Shown one piece after another: positions 17,049 to 25,340 of a DNA stretch of 43,204 nt. The stretch's first letter is position 1. Each line of letters begins with the position of its first letter. Both the position numbers and the translations under genes were made by a program. The DNA comes from DASPFV01 sp035620975 (GTDB lineage Bacteria; Acidobacteriota; Vicinamibacteria; Vicinamibacterales; 2-12-FULL-66-21). The notes under the pieces are model-generated. The model worked only from the letters and a program-made list of their open reading frames with translations, searched no databases and was not told where the DNA came from. The stretch covers positions 1 through 43,204 of the forward strand of contig DASPFV010000010.1 of the NCBI GenBank assembly GCA_035620975.1, read 5' to 3'.

Positions 17049-18029
17049 TCACAGCCACCCGGCCTCCCGATACCACTGCAACGTACGCCGGACGCCCTCA
17101 CGCACCCCGATCCCCGGCGCGTACCCCAGCTCGGCCCGGGCACGCGAGATGTCGAACGCGCGGCTCTTCGTGAAGAAGTCCACGCGGCGCCGGTAGATCG
17201 GCGGCTCGAAGCCCAGCGGCGCGCAGAGCGCCTCGCATACCGCGCCCGCCACCCAGAACGGCCAGACCGGCAGGTGAACGCTCGGCGGCGCCACGCCTGC
17301 TTCGCCGGCGATGATCCCGATCAGCTCGTTGAGCGTCGTCACTTCCCCACCGGCGAGGATGTACGTCCGGCCGGCCGCGGCCGGTACCTCGCTGCACAAC
17401 CTGAAGCCCTCCACGAGGTCATCGATGTAGGTGAGGTGGTAGAAGATCCGGCCGTCGCCGAGCACGACGAATCGCCGCCGGGCCACGCCCCGGAACAGCT
17501 TGAGCAGGCGGCGATCGCCGGGGCCATAGATGCCACTCGGGCGTGCGATGACCACCTCGACGCCGGTCTCCGCGGACGCCTGGCGCGCAATCCGCTCGCC
17601 TTCCAGCTTCGTCTCCTGGTAGACGTCTCCCGGGGCGAGCGGCGCATCTTCGTCCGCCGGCGGGTGCTCCACGTCGCCGTGCACGCCGACCGTGCTGCAG
17701 TGCACGACGCGTCGGACGCCGCCTGCGGCGGCCGCGTGCACGAGTTGTCCGACCGCCGTGGCGTTCACGGCCAGGTAGGCGTCGGATCGCAACCCGGCTT
17801 CTCTGTACAGAGCCGCGATGTTGAAGACCACATCCCGGTCGCGCGCAGCCCTGCGGAGCGAGGCCTCGTCCGTGAGGTCGCCCGTGACGAGCTCGATGCC
17901 TGCCCTCGAGAGAGTCGCAGCCCGTGGTGGGTCCCTGACCAGCGCACGCACGTCCCAGCCACGGCCAGCTAACCCGCGGGCCACATGCCCGCCCGTGAAC
18001 CCCGTGGCGCCGGTGACTAGGACCCGCAA
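17049..18029 (-). CDS. NAD(P)-dependent sugar epimerase/reductase (extended SDR)
   Basis: This 326-aa extended short-chain dehydrogenase resembles the dihydroflavonol-reductase and HpnA-like branch. The nucleotide-binding loop is VTGATGFTGGH, and the catalytic Tyr-x3-Lys is YQETK in the segment GDVYQETKLEGE. It probably acts on a nucleotide- or lipid-linked sugar for the glycan. The start is TTG at 18029, giving LRVLVTGATGF; it overlaps the 3' end of the methyltransferase gene by 13 nt. A continuous open frame extends further upstream to 18995, but there it is only the antiparallel shadow of other genes. Confidence 0.85.
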   Translation of the reverse strand: MRVLVTGATGFTGGHVARGLAGRGWDVRALVRDPPRAATLSRAGIELVTGDLTDEASLRRAARDRDVVFNIAALYREAGLRSDAYLAVNATAVGQLVHAAAAGGVRRVVHCSTVGVHGDVEHPPADEDAPLAPGDVYQETKLEGERIARQASAETGVEVVIARPSGIYGPGDRRLLKLFRGVARRRFVVLGDGRIFYHLTYIDDLVEGFRLCSEVPAAAGRTYILAGGEVTTLNELIGIIAGEAGVAPPSVHLPVWPFWVAGAVCEALCAPLGFEPPIYRRRVDFFTKSRAFDISRARAELGYAPGIGVREGVRRTLQWYREAGWL

Positions 18030-18781
18030 CGCTCCGCCAGCACCGTGACCGGAGACCCGCACAGCGCGCGCAGGCCGGCGGCGGCCAGCCCCGCTTCTAC
18101 GGCACGCGTGAGCCGAGCCGATCCGATCCGCTTGTGCAGGGCCACTGGAAGGACGAACTGTCGATGCGCGGCACGGACGCGGAAGCCCTGGGCGGCGAGC
18201 GCCGCGCGGATCATCCGATCGGAGAACACGCGATACGCCTCGACCCTGGCGCCGGCGGCGGCCGCCCCGCGCCGGTACGCGGCCTGGAGCGCCGCCGCGC
18301 TCACGAGCGCAGGATAGTCGAAGACGACGCGAGTGCGCGCCACCCGGCACAGTTCCGCGAGCGATCCACGCCAGTCCGGCGTGTGCATGATGACCCGCAG
18401 ACACACGACGGCATCGAACGATCGGTCCGCGTACTCGAGCGCGTGAGCGTCTCCCTGCTCGAACGTGACCGCGGCGCCGGCCTCTCGGGCCCGCCGGCGG
18501 GCCACCGCCAGCATCGTGTCCGATGCATCGACGCCGGTCACCGCCGCGCCGCGTCGCGCGAGCGCGATGGCCGCACGACCCGTCCCGGTGCCCACGTCGA
18601 GGATCGTCAAGTCCGCGGAAGGCGCGAGGAACGAGGTCAGCACCTGCTCCTGGTCTTCGGCCAGCATCGAGCCGATCGGGCCGCTGAACCGGAGGGCGTC
18701 GAAGGCCTCCGCCATGGCCGGATCGGCGTACACCGCGTAGCTGTAGTGATCCGCGCCCGGGCGAGCCGGGGCGTCGCTCAC
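18017..18781 (-). CDS. Class I SAM-dependent methyltransferase
   Basis: This 254-aa protein has the SAM-binding motif ILDVGTGTGRAAIALA near residue 60, the acidic strand GVDASDTML, and FDAVVCLRVIMHTPDW as the post-I region. It is a member of the broad Methyltransf_11/25 group. Sitting inside a glycosyltransferase operon, it may O-methylate a sugar or a lipid carrier. Its GTG start at 18781 overlaps the upstream GT4 stop by 4 nt, and its end overlaps the epimerase by 13 nt, so the trio is tightly coupled. Confidence 0.87.
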   Translation of the reverse strand: MSDAPARPGADHYSYAVYADPAMAEAFDALRFSGPIGSMLAEDQEQVLTSFLAPSADLTILDVGTGTGRAAIALARRGAAVTGVDASDTMLAVARRRAREAGAAVTFEQGDAHALEYADRSFDAVVCLRVIMHTPDWRGSLAELCRVARTRVVFDYPALVSAAALQAAYRRGAAAAGARVEAYRVFSDRMIRAALAAQGFRVRAAHRQFVLPVALHKRIGSARLTRAVEAGLAAAGLRALCGSPVTVLAERCGS

Positions 18782-19977
18782 GCCACGCCCCCCGCGATCT
18801 GGGGGCTCGCCCGAGCCGAGAGATAGCTGCAGGCCTGCCGCGTCCGGGACAGATAAGCCTCGTAGCTGTACTTGACTTCGGCGAGCCGCCTGGCGCGGAT
18901 GCCGATTTCGCGGGCGCGCTCCGGATGGCGCAGGCCCTCCAGGACACCCCTGGCGAACGCCTCGGCCGTCGGCTCCGTGAGAATGGCCACCTCATCGGTG
19001 AGCACCTGCGTGTGGGTCAGCAGGCGTGTCGCGACGATGGCGCGGCCCGACCGGAGGTACTGGTAGATCTTCAACGGCGTATTCGTTCCGCTGCTGCGTG
19101 GCGAAACGAGCAGATCCGCAGCGTCGAGAAACCGGGGAATCTCGTCCGCCGGGCGCTGCCCGGCGAGCACGACATGCCCGGCGAGCCCTCTGGCCTGGAG
19201 CTCCCGCCGGACCTCCGCGATCTGCTGCGGACGGCCCCCGGCGAGCACGAAGCGAGCGTCCGGACGCTCGCGGCTGACGAGTCCGGCCGCATCGATCAGG
19301 AGATCCAGGCCCTGATAGGGCTCGAACGTGCCTGTATAGAGCACGAGCGGGGCATCTACTGCCAGCCCCAGCGCGGCACGCACGTCACGGCCGGAGCCCT
19401 CCACGGGAACGTCTCCCGAACCGGGAGCGTTCTCGATGAGCACCACCGGAACGGACTGATCGATGGCACGCACCGTCGCTTCGAGCTGCGGGCAGATGAC
19501 CACGACGACCCGCGACCGCCGGACCACCTCGCGCTCGAGCCAGGAGAAGATGGCCTTCAGCACGCGCGAGCGGGTGAAAGCAAAGCTCTCGAGCTGCTGC
19601 GGCAGACTCGAATGCATGTCGTACAGGTGGGGACATCCGACCAGCCAGGCCAGGCAGACGCCGATGTAACTCCCCTCCTCGTGCGAATGCACGACGTCGT
19701 AGCGCCCCGACAGCGCGAGGCGGGTGGCCGTCAGCGCGAGCGAGAGATCCAGCGGAATCTTCGCGAACGACGGTCCGATGCGGACGTCATGGATGAACGG
19801 CGGCCGCCGGCAGCGGAACACCCGAAGCCCGGGCAGGGACACCTCCTGCCCGAACGGGTAAGTGACGAGATCCACCGTATGGCCCAGCTCGAGGAGCGCC
19901 CGGATGCGGTGGTATTCGCTGAACGGCGTGCCCCGGGGCTCGAAGAACGGCTCCGGGGCGATCATCAGGATTTTCAC
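18778..19977 (-). CDS. GT4-family glycosyltransferase, first gene of the glycan operon
   Basis: This 399-aa GT-B glycosyltransferase has the N-terminal MIAPEPFFEPRGTPFSEYHR loop, the acceptor-domain signature YDVVHSHEEGSYIG, and the donor-domain part SSGTNTPLKIYQYLRSGRAI. A GTG at 19977 starts it (GTG AAA ATC), matching the common MKILMI opening. A TTGACG-N17-TACAAT promoter lies immediately upstream, with a leader of about 9 nt. The gene heads a minus-strand run of seven glycan genes down to 11942. Confidence 0.9.
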   Translation of the reverse strand: MKILMIAPEPFFEPRGTPFSEYHRIRALLELGHTVDLVTYPFGQEVSLPGLRVFRCRRPPFIHDVRIGPSFAKIPLDLSLALTATRLALSGRYDVVHSHEEGSYIGVCLAWLVGCPHLYDMHSSLPQQLESFAFTRSRVLKAIFSWLEREVVRRSRVVVVICPQLEATVRAIDQSVPVVLIENAPGSGDVPVEGSGRDVRAALGLAVDAPLVLYTGTFEPYQGLDLLIDAAGLVSRERPDARFVLAGGRPQQIAEVRRELQARGLAGHVVLAGQRPADEIPRFLDAADLLVSPRSSGTNTPLKIYQYLRSGRAIVATRLLTHTQVLTDEVAILTEPTAEAFARGVLEGLRHPERAREIGIRARRLAEVKYSYEAYLSRTRQACSYLSARASPQIAGGVA

Positions 19978-19992
19978 GGGCGGATCTCACCG

Positions 19993-20021
19993 ATTGTAGG
20001 GAACGGACCCCGAATCGTCAA
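19993..20021 (-). promoter_or_regulatory. Sigma70-type promoter TTGACG-N17-TACAAT
   Basis: On the minus strand, -35 TTGACG is at 20021 to 20016 and -10 TACAAT at 19998 to 19993, separated by exactly 17 bp. The predicted start is near 19986, about 9 nt before the GTG at 19977. It is the likely promoter of the glycan operon. Confidence 0.6.
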
Positions 20022-20052
20022 CGTAAGTCTCGCCATTTCCGGGACTAAGAGT

Positions 20053-20058
20053 TATCCT
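20053..20058 (+). promoter_or_regulatory. Possible -10 element (TATCCT)
   Basis: TATCCT lies 9 nt before the GTG at 20068 on the plus strand. No clear -35 accompanies it. Its placement so near the start codon repeats the pattern seen at 4334 and 8126. Confidence 0.3.
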
Positions 20059-20067
20059 CTTGGGTCA

Positions 20068-21048
20068 GTGCGCTCACAGGTTGCACCTCTGATCAAGGCC
20101 GCCATCAGCGTCGCACTGCTGTGGCTCCTCCTCTCCCGGGTCGACCTCGCGCGGCTGGTCGGGCTGGCAGCCCAGGCCTCGATCCCATGGCTCCTGGCCG
20201 GGCTGGTGCTCTATGGCGCGATGGTGCTGTTGAGCGCATGGCGGTGGGGGGTGCTGCTCGAGGCGCAGGGGATCGGGCTGCCTTTCCGGAGGCTGACGGA
20301 GTCATTTCTCGTCGCCACCTTCTTCAACAATTTCCTTCCCAGCAACATCGGCGGGGACGTCGTCCGGATTGCCGACACCGCGCCCAATGCAGGTTCGAAG
20401 ACGGTGGCGACGACCGTGGTGCTGCTCGATCGCGGGCTCGGACTGCTGGGCCTCGTGCTGATCGCCGCGATCGGCACGACGGCGGGCCCGCACTTCGGCC
20501 CCGACGGGATGGGACCGTTCGGTCCCGGCCTGCTCTGGGCTGGATTCGGCCTCGCCGCCATCATCGCCACCCCGGCGCTCCTGATGCCCGACGGCTTCAC
20601 GAAACTGCTGCAGCCGCTGCGGGTTCTTCACCCCGAGTGGGTGGAGGAACGGCTCGGACGCCTGAGGTCGGCGCTGGCGCGTTTCGGTGAAGCGCCGCTG
20701 GCCCTGGCGGGATGTTTCGCGGGCGCTGTCGGCGTGCAGGCAGTGCTCGTCGCGTTCTATCTCGCCGTCGCGCGCAGCATGGCCATCCCGATCGGCTTCG
20801 CGGAGCTCGCCGTCATCGTGCCGGTCTCCTTCATCGTGCAGATGGCGCCGGTGTCGCTCAACGGCTTCGGCGTGCGCGAAGCCACGTTCGGGTTCTACTT
20901 CACGAGGCTGGGACTGACGCTCGAATCCGCCCTCCTCGTCTCGTTCATGGGTGCCGCGCTGATCATGATGGTCTCGCTCGCCGGAGGCATGGTGTACCTG
21001 CGCAGGCTCCGATCCGGCCGCCGGCAGCCCTTCGCCGTCCGGAACTAG
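20068..21048 (+). CDS. LPG-synthase TM-domain (flippase-like, UPF0104) membrane protein
   Basis: This 326-aa inner-membrane protein with about eight hydrophobic segments belongs to the lysylphosphatidylglycerol synthase TM/AglD2-like family. Conserved segments are FNNFLPSNIGGDVVR near residue 85 and VQMAPVSLNGFGVREATFG in the C-terminal half. Family members are proposed lipid flippases or helpers of membrane glycosyltransfer. It lacks the soluble aminoacyl-transferase domain of MprF. The GTG at 20068 is chosen because the open frame before it is antisense to the GT4 gene. It is divergent from the glycan operon and 34 nt upstream of the fucose synthase. A paralogue is at 30208. Confidence 0.85.
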   Translation: MRSQVAPLIKAAISVALLWLLLSRVDLARLVGLAAQASIPWLLAGLVLYGAMVLLSAWRWGVLLEAQGIGLPFRRLTESFLVATFFNNFLPSNIGGDVVRIADTAPNAGSKTVATTVVLLDRGLGLLGLVLIAAIGTTAGPHFGPDGMGPFGPGLLWAGFGLAAIIATPALLMPDGFTKLLQPLRVLHPEWVEERLGRLRSALARFGEAPLALAGCFAGAVGVQAVLVAFYLAVARSMAIPIGFAELAVIVPVSFIVQMAPVSLNGFGVREATFGFYFTRLGLTLESALLVSFMGAALIMMVSLAGGMVYLRRLRSGRRQPFAVRN

Positions 21049-21082
21049 CCCGGGCTCGCACACCAGGTATGTAAGGAAGACG

Positions 21083-22036
21083 ATGGAACTTCACAACAAT
21101 GCGCGCGTGTTCGTCGCCGGGCACAGGGGCCTCGTCGGCTCCGCCATCGTGCGTCGTCTCGACGGACAGGGATTCCGGCAGGTGTTGACAGCCACGCGGG
21201 ATCAGCTCGACCTGAGGGATCAGGCGGCGGTGAACTACTGGTTCCGGGCGAACCGGCCGGAATACGTGTTCCTCGTCGCAGGCACGGTCGGCGGGATCCT
21301 CGCCAACTCGACGCGGCCGGCCGAGTTCCTCTACGACAACATGATGATCCACGCCACCGTGGTCCACGCGGCGCACCTCTACGGCGTGAAGCGCCTGCTC
21401 TACCTCGGCAGCTCCTGCATCTACCCCCGCGAATGCCCGCAACCGATGAAGGAGGAGTACCTGCTGACAGGACGGCTGGAGCCCACGAACGAGGCCTACG
21501 CGATCGCGAAGATCGCGGGCATCAAGCTGTGTCAGACCTACCGCCGGCAGTACGGGTGCGACTTCATCTCGGCGATGCCGACGAACCTGTACGGTCCGCA
21601 GGACAACTTCGACCTCGAAAGCTCGCACGTGCTCCCCGCCATGATCCGGAAGTTCCACGACGCGCGGATCGCGGGTCGCGACGAGGTCGCGATCTGGGGC
21701 AGCGGGTCGCCGCGCCGGGAGTTCCTCCACGTCGACGACCTCGCCGACGCGTGCCTGTTCCTGATGGAGCGCTACAGCGACGCCGGGCACATCAACGTCG
21801 GCACCGGCGAGGACCTGTCTATCCTCGAGCTGGCGCAACTCGTCGGCGACATCGTGCACCCGTCGGCGCGGCTCGTGTTCGACCGTTCCAAGCCGGATGG
21901 CACCCCGCGCAAGTTGCTCGACGTCACGCGGCTGCATCAGCTCGGCTGGCGCCACCGAATCGAGCTGCGGGAGGGCATCGCGTCCGTCTACGACTGGTTC
22001 GTGAAGAACGAAGCGCCCCAGCCGGCCTCCCCCTGA
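21083..22036 (+). CDS. fcl: GDP-L-fucose synthase
   Basis: This 317-aa extended SDR is a close match to Fcl/WcaG, which converts GDP-4-keto-6-deoxymannose to GDP-L-fucose by 3,5-epimerisation and NADPH reduction. Visible residues are the GHRGLVGSA nucleotide loop, the GSSCIYP segment with catalytic Ser and Cys, Tyr-x3-Lys as YAIAK, and the active-site His in ESSHVLPAMIRKFH. A good SD (AAGGAAG) precedes the ATG at 21083. Its partner GDP-mannose 4,6-dehydratase is not in the window. It implies fucose or a related 6-deoxysugar in the surface glycan. Confidence 0.95.
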   Translation: MELHNNARVFVAGHRGLVGSAIVRRLDGQGFRQVLTATRDQLDLRDQAAVNYWFRANRPEYVFLVAGTVGGILANSTRPAEFLYDNMMIHATVVHAAHLYGVKRLLYLGSSCIYPRECPQPMKEEYLLTGRLEPTNEAYAIAKIAGIKLCQTYRRQYGCDFISAMPTNLYGPQDNFDLESSHVLPAMIRKFHDARIAGRDEVAIWGSGSPRREFLHVDDLADACLFLMERYSDAGHINVGTGEDLSILELAQLVGDIVHPSARLVFDRSKPDGTPRKLLDVTRLHQLGWRHRIELREGIASVYDWFVKNEAPQPASP

Positions 22037-22057
22037 CCACCGACGCACTCTCGCTGG

Positions 22058-22086
22058 CATCCCGGTTCACCACCCTCACCGGGATG
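22058..22086. terminator. 9-bp stem-loop downstream of fcl, probable terminator hairpin
   Basis: CATCCCGGT and ACCGGGATG (22058-22066 and 22078-22086) form a perfect 9-bp stem with an 11-nt loop, 22 bp beyond the fcl stop and 14 bp from the convergent gene's stop. There is no T-tract, so it may serve as a transcript-end or Rho-dependent structure in both directions. Confidence 0.45.
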
Positions 22087-22099
22087 GACCGGGAGGCCG

Positions 22100-23413
22100 T
22101 CATTGTCCGGCCCAGGCCCGTGCTGCGCGCAGCACGGGCGCGCCAGCCCGGACTGCCAGGGCCGCCGCCATCGCGCAGACGAGGGCCATCAGGAGCGGGT
22201 GCACGGGCACCAGGAACCGGCCTCCGGCGCCCCACGTCAGAGCCACGCTCATCAGCTGCGCGAAAAGCATGATCGCGAGGGCGCCGGCCGGCCGCGTCCG
22301 GCGGAAGAACAGCAGCGCCACGCAGCCGGCGGGCAGCAGCGCGTCCCACGGCATCCGGCCCCGGGGTCGCACCTCCTGCCAGACGTGCAGCCACATCAGA
22401 CGCAGCACGTCCACGGGATTCTCGCGCATCCACTTCAGCGCGATTCCTGAGCGAATCTGGGCGAGGCGGACCTCGTACTCCATCGAGAACGGGTTGACGT
22501 TCGCCTCGCGGAGCTCCTCGGTCCCGTCGCCGGGGTTGGAACGCCAAATCCCCTCGTACTTCAGCGCGCGCGGGCCGAACCCCATTGGCAGGTTCAACGG
22601 AGCCTGCGTGCCCGTCGGCATGAATGCCCCCGTCACGAGGATGTTGCGGATCCACCACGGGGAGATCACCAGGAAGCACGCCAGTACGCAGACGGCCTTC
22701 CCCAGCCAGACCCGCCTGGCTCCGGAAGCGTCCTGCACGGGAGGGATCATGAAGGCCAGGAGAATCCAGAGGGCGAAGATGCTGCGCGAAGCGAGCAGCG
22801 TGCCGAGCACCAGTCCGCAGCCCAGGGCGGCCCTGGTCGTCCAGGGTCGCCGGCTGTTTCTCACGAACAGATACGCGAGAAGCGTCACGAGCAGGGCGGC
22901 GAGGCCCTCCGTCATGAACATCTGGGAGTAGCGGGTCAGCTGGGGACTCTGCAGAACCACCCAGGCCGTCAACGGCGCCGCGAGAAGCCCGCCGAAATGC
23001 GCCGCGATCGCCGCAGCCAGCGTGACCGCGCCGGCGAAGATCGCGCAGTTGAGGAGCCGCCAGGCGGCGAAATTGCGGTCGGTGACGGCATAGACGGCGG
23101 AAAGAACGACGGGCAGCAGCGGAGGGCGATAGGCGGTCGGGTAGTACTCGGACTCCCGGCTCAGCAGGCTGCGATAGCCCGATCGCCCGATGTAAGGCGC
23201 TCGATACTCCGGGTCGCTCCAGTAGTAGCCGTAGCCGCGCAGCTTCCACAGGTTGTAGGCAATCGCGTCGTAGTCGTGGGAATCGCCTGGTTCGGGCGGG
23301 TTGGCCAGTCGGCCGGAGTCATGCGCCCGGGACACGTAGGTGGCGAGGGCGACTGCGAAGATCACCAGATACGCGAACAACCGAAGGCGGCTGCGTCGGT
23401 CTGGAGTATTCAC
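22100..23413 (-). CDS. GT-C/GT39-like polytopic membrane protein
   Basis: This 437-aa protein has about nine to eleven hydrophobic segments and an acidic first periplasmic loop (PPEPGDSHDYDAIAYNLW), the position of the GT-C catalytic Asp. The loop ESEYYPTAYRPPLLPVVL and the later SPWWIRN are typical of dolichyl-phosphate-mannose-transferase-like bacterial proteins. Donor and acceptor are unknown. It is read toward fcl, and a beta-barrel gene starting at 24210 lies upstream on the same strand with a 41-bp gap, so the two may share a transcript. The last codons contain a 24-bp perfect palindrome. Confidence 0.8.
   Translation of the reverse strand: MNTPDRRSRLRLFAYLVIFAVALATYVSRAHDSGRLANPPEPGDSHDYDAIAYNLWKLRGYGYYWSDPEYRAPYIGRSGYRSLLSRESEYYPTAYRPPLLPVVLSAVYAVTDRNFAAWRLLNCAIFAGAVTLAAAIAAHFGGLLAAPLTAWVVLQSPQLTRYSQMFMTEGLAALLVTLLAYLFVRNSRRPWTTRAALGCGLVLGTLLASRSIFALWILLAFMIPPVQDASGARRVWLGKAVCVLACFLVISPWWIRNILVTGAFMPTGTQAPLNLPMGFGPRALKYEGIWRSNPGDGTEELREANVNPFSMEYEVRLAQIRSGIALKWMRENPVDVLRLMWLHVWQEVRPRGRMPWDALLPAGCVALLFFRRTRPAGALAIMLFAQLMSVALTWGAGGRFLVPVHPLLMALVCAMAAALAVRAGAPVLRAARAWAGQ
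22116..22139. repeat. 24-bp perfect palindrome in the 3' end of the GT-C gene
   Basis: The half-site GCCCGTGCTGCG is followed directly by its exact reverse complement. It lies 16 bp inside the minus-strand coding region, encoding the end of a GAPVLRAARAWA stretch. As RNA it would form a 10-bp GC stem with a CGCG tetraloop, in tandem with the stem at 22058-22086. Confidence 0.8.
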
Positions 23414-23454
23414 GTCATCAGGCGTGCGCGCGGGCCTGACGGTGTCTGCGGCGA

Positions 23455-24210
23455 TCAGAACCGCACTCGAACACCGAACCCCAACTGCACGCCGCCGAGG
23501 TCGAGAGAGTCGATCGACGACAGGTCGGCCGACGCGCCAGCATATCGGAGGAGAATGCCCCCGCCGATCCAGGGCTCACGCGGCTGAACGGCTCCCCGGG
23601 GCCAGACGCGGTACGTGACGTCCACGCCGATGTGCGCGCCGACGGCCGACTCGGATTCGGACGAGAGCACGACGCCCGTCGGATTGCTGGTATTGGGCTC
23701 GACGTCGATCCCGGTCACCGTATCCGCCCTGACGCGGAAGAATGAGGGACCACCCGACAGCGCCACGTCGATCTTGTCGGTCATCGGCCAGACCCATGTC
23801 GCAGAGAGATGTACCGCGCTCTGGGTGTGGTCGAGCTCGCCGGCATCCACCGTGCGCTCCTGCGGCTGGTCGTGCGTGAGCGGGTCGGGGACCAGTGCGG
23901 TGAGCGTCACGGGGGCCGAGTCGCCGAAGCGCGAATACGAGAGGCCCACTGCCAGATTGCGCCACACGCGGTAACCGCCGGAGAGATCCAGTGCGGCGCC
24001 GCCACCCAGGTCCCAGGGGCCCTGGAACGTGCCTGTTTCTTCGTAGAGCTCGAACGAGCCGTTTACAGGACTGTCGCCAGGTCCCGACTGGATGACTGCG
24101 CTGAAGTTCACGAAGGCGCGGTCCTGCCAGCTCAGCATCTGCGCCTGTGCCGGAACGGGAATCGCCGCTGCGAGGCCCAGGGCCGCTGCGAGTACAACAT
24201 TCCGTTTCAC
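23455..24210 (-). CDS. Outer-membrane beta-barrel protein (OmpW/OmpA-barrel-like)
   Basis: This 251-aa protein has a clear signal peptide (MKRNVVLAAALGLAAAIPVPAQAQ) and an eight-stranded-barrel-like mature part ending GVQLGFGVRVRF, the terminal Phe signature recognised by the BAM complex. Internal strands such as AALDLSGGYRVWRNLAVGLS alternate in the expected way. Function is unknown; similar proteins are small porins or structural barrels. It starts with GTG at 24210, preceded by GAGGAG at 9-nt spacing. An extended -10 box (TGCTATCAT) about 60 nt upstream probably drives it and the GT-C gene behind it. Confidence 0.8.
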   Translation of the reverse strand: MKRNVVLAAALGLAAAIPVPAQAQMLSWQDRAFVNFSAVIQSGPGDSPVNGSFELYEETGTFQGPWDLGGGAALDLSGGYRVWRNLAVGLSYSRFGDSAPVTLTALVPDPLTHDQPQERTVDAGELDHTQSAVHLSATWVWPMTDKIDVALSGGPSFFRVRADTVTGIDVEPNTSNPTGVVLSSESESAVGAHIGVDVTYRVWPRGAVQPREPWIGGGILLRYAGASADLSSIDSLDLGGVQLGFGVRVRF

Positions 24211-24269
24211 GAATATTCACTCCTCGGTGACAGGATGCCGTTCGGGACCGGCGTCGCGGAAGCGATGGG

Positions 24270-24278
24270 ATGATAGCA
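24270..24278 (-). promoter_or_regulatory. Extended -10 promoter TGC-TATCAT
   Basis: On the minus strand TGC (24278-24276) precedes TATCAT (24275-24270), an extended -10. Transcription would start near 24263, giving a leader of about 55 nt to the GTG at 24210, which includes a good SD. No -35 is evident. Confidence 0.45.
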
Positions 24279-24336
24279 TGCGCTCACCGCCCTCTCCACA
24301 AACTGCGAGCCTGGGCCGATAACCCTGGCGGAATGC

Positions 24337-24365
24337 TTGACAACGTCATGGGGCTGTCCTTAAGC
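24337..24365 (+). promoter_or_regulatory. Sigma70-type promoter TTGACA-N17-TTAAGC
   Basis: A perfect -35 TTGACA (24337-24342) is followed after 17 bp by TTAAGC (24360-24365), a weaker -10. It lies 115 bp before the ATG at 24481, leaving a leader of about 110 nt that I could not match to any riboswitch class. It is the likely promoter for the lipoprotein-GMC operon. Confidence 0.5.
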
Positions 24366-24480
24366 TACCCCCTATCCCACACATCGCGTTTCGCTTTCCC
24401 AGCGGCGAACCCGATGGTCGATGCGAACGCCTCCCCGGCGTGGAAGCTCGATCCCATATGGCTATTCCGGAGAACGCTTG

Positions 24481-25305
24481 ATGTCAATTCGACTGCTGAC
24501 TGCGCTGAGCGCTGCGACTGCGCTGACGATCGCCGCAGGGTGCGCCGACGACAGGCCCACCCCCTTGTCCCCGGGCGGCGCGACCGCCGGTGACCTGGAG
24601 GCCGCGGCCGACGGGAGCACGCTGAAGGTCACGGCACCCGGGCCGGTTTCGCCCGGCAGTAATGCGGAAGTGAATAATTCCCGCCCCGAGTTCACCGTGA
24701 CCAATTCTCAGGCCAGGTACACGGCGACGCCGAATCTGGATTATCGGTTCGTCATCCAGGCCGAGAACGGGCAACCGGTCATGGATGGCGTGACCGCCGC
24801 TGGCGATGGCACGACCAGTTGGCGACCACCAACCGCGCTCGAGCAGGGGACCTACCGCTGGCGCGGCCGGGCGGAGTTCGCTGGTTCCCACGGCCCATGG
24901 TCGGAGTTCGTGACCTTCAAGATGGTGGCGCCGCCGTCTCTGCTGCCTCCTGGTCCCTATCCCACCACGCCGCCCGAGATCGTCAAGTTCGTCGAACACA
25001 GCTACCCGGATCGCGGCCGCGCGCGCGTCAGCCTCGGCAAGCGCAAGGAGGACATGGCGTTCCTGCGGGACCGGATCATCGAGGTTGGCCTCTGCGTCGG
25101 GCTCGAGATGGGCCGGAACCTCAAGCGGGGCGGACCGGAACACAGCTACGACTTCCTCGCGTACAAAACCGGCGGGCGGACGTGGGGCGTCGATATCGCC
25201 GGGGGGTACGACGATACGAAGAAGCGGCTGACCCTCAGCTGGCGCATGCACGCGCCCCGGGCGTTCTTCGATCCGATCCCCAATCCCGAACCCTGCCGCA
25301 ATTGA
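24481..25305 (+). CDS. Lipoprotein with one FnIII-like domain and an unnamed conserved C-terminal domain (paralogue A)
   Basis: This 274-aa protein carries a signal peptide with lipobox IAAGC (Cys21). Residues about 55-155 look like an FnIII-type beta-sandwich (ending GTYRWRGRAEF...WSEFVTF). A proline-rich linker follows, and then a C-terminal domain of about 100 residues containing DMAFLRDRIIEVGLC, NLKRGGPEHSYDF and WGVDIAGGYDD. That domain is shared with the protein at 27397; I do not recognise it. Two cysteines, one in GLC and one near the end, are conserved between the two and could pair. The ATG at 24481 has GGAG 8 nt upstream. It precedes the GMC oxidoreductase genes by 35 nt. Confidence 0.8.
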   Translation: MSIRLLTALSAATALTIAAGCADDRPTPLSPGGATAGDLEAAADGSTLKVTAPGPVSPGSNAEVNNSRPEFTVTNSQARYTATPNLDYRFVIQAENGQPVMDGVTAAGDGTTSWRPPTALEQGTYRWRGRAEFAGSHGPWSEFVTFKMVAPPSLLPPGPYPTTPPEIVKFVEHSYPDRGRARVSLGKRKEDMAFLRDRIIEVGLCVGLEMGRNLKRGGPEHSYDFLAYKTGGRTWGVDIAGGYDDTKKRLTLSWRMHAPRAFFDPIPNPEPCRN

Positions 25306-25340
25306 GGCGACCTGTGCGGCGGGGCCTCGGGCCTCGCCGC

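Noticed and set aside
24366..24480. Riboswitch in the leader of the lipoprotein at 24481, or in the leader at 27347-27396
   Set aside because: I compared by eye with GEMM-type and other common classes and found no conserved core.
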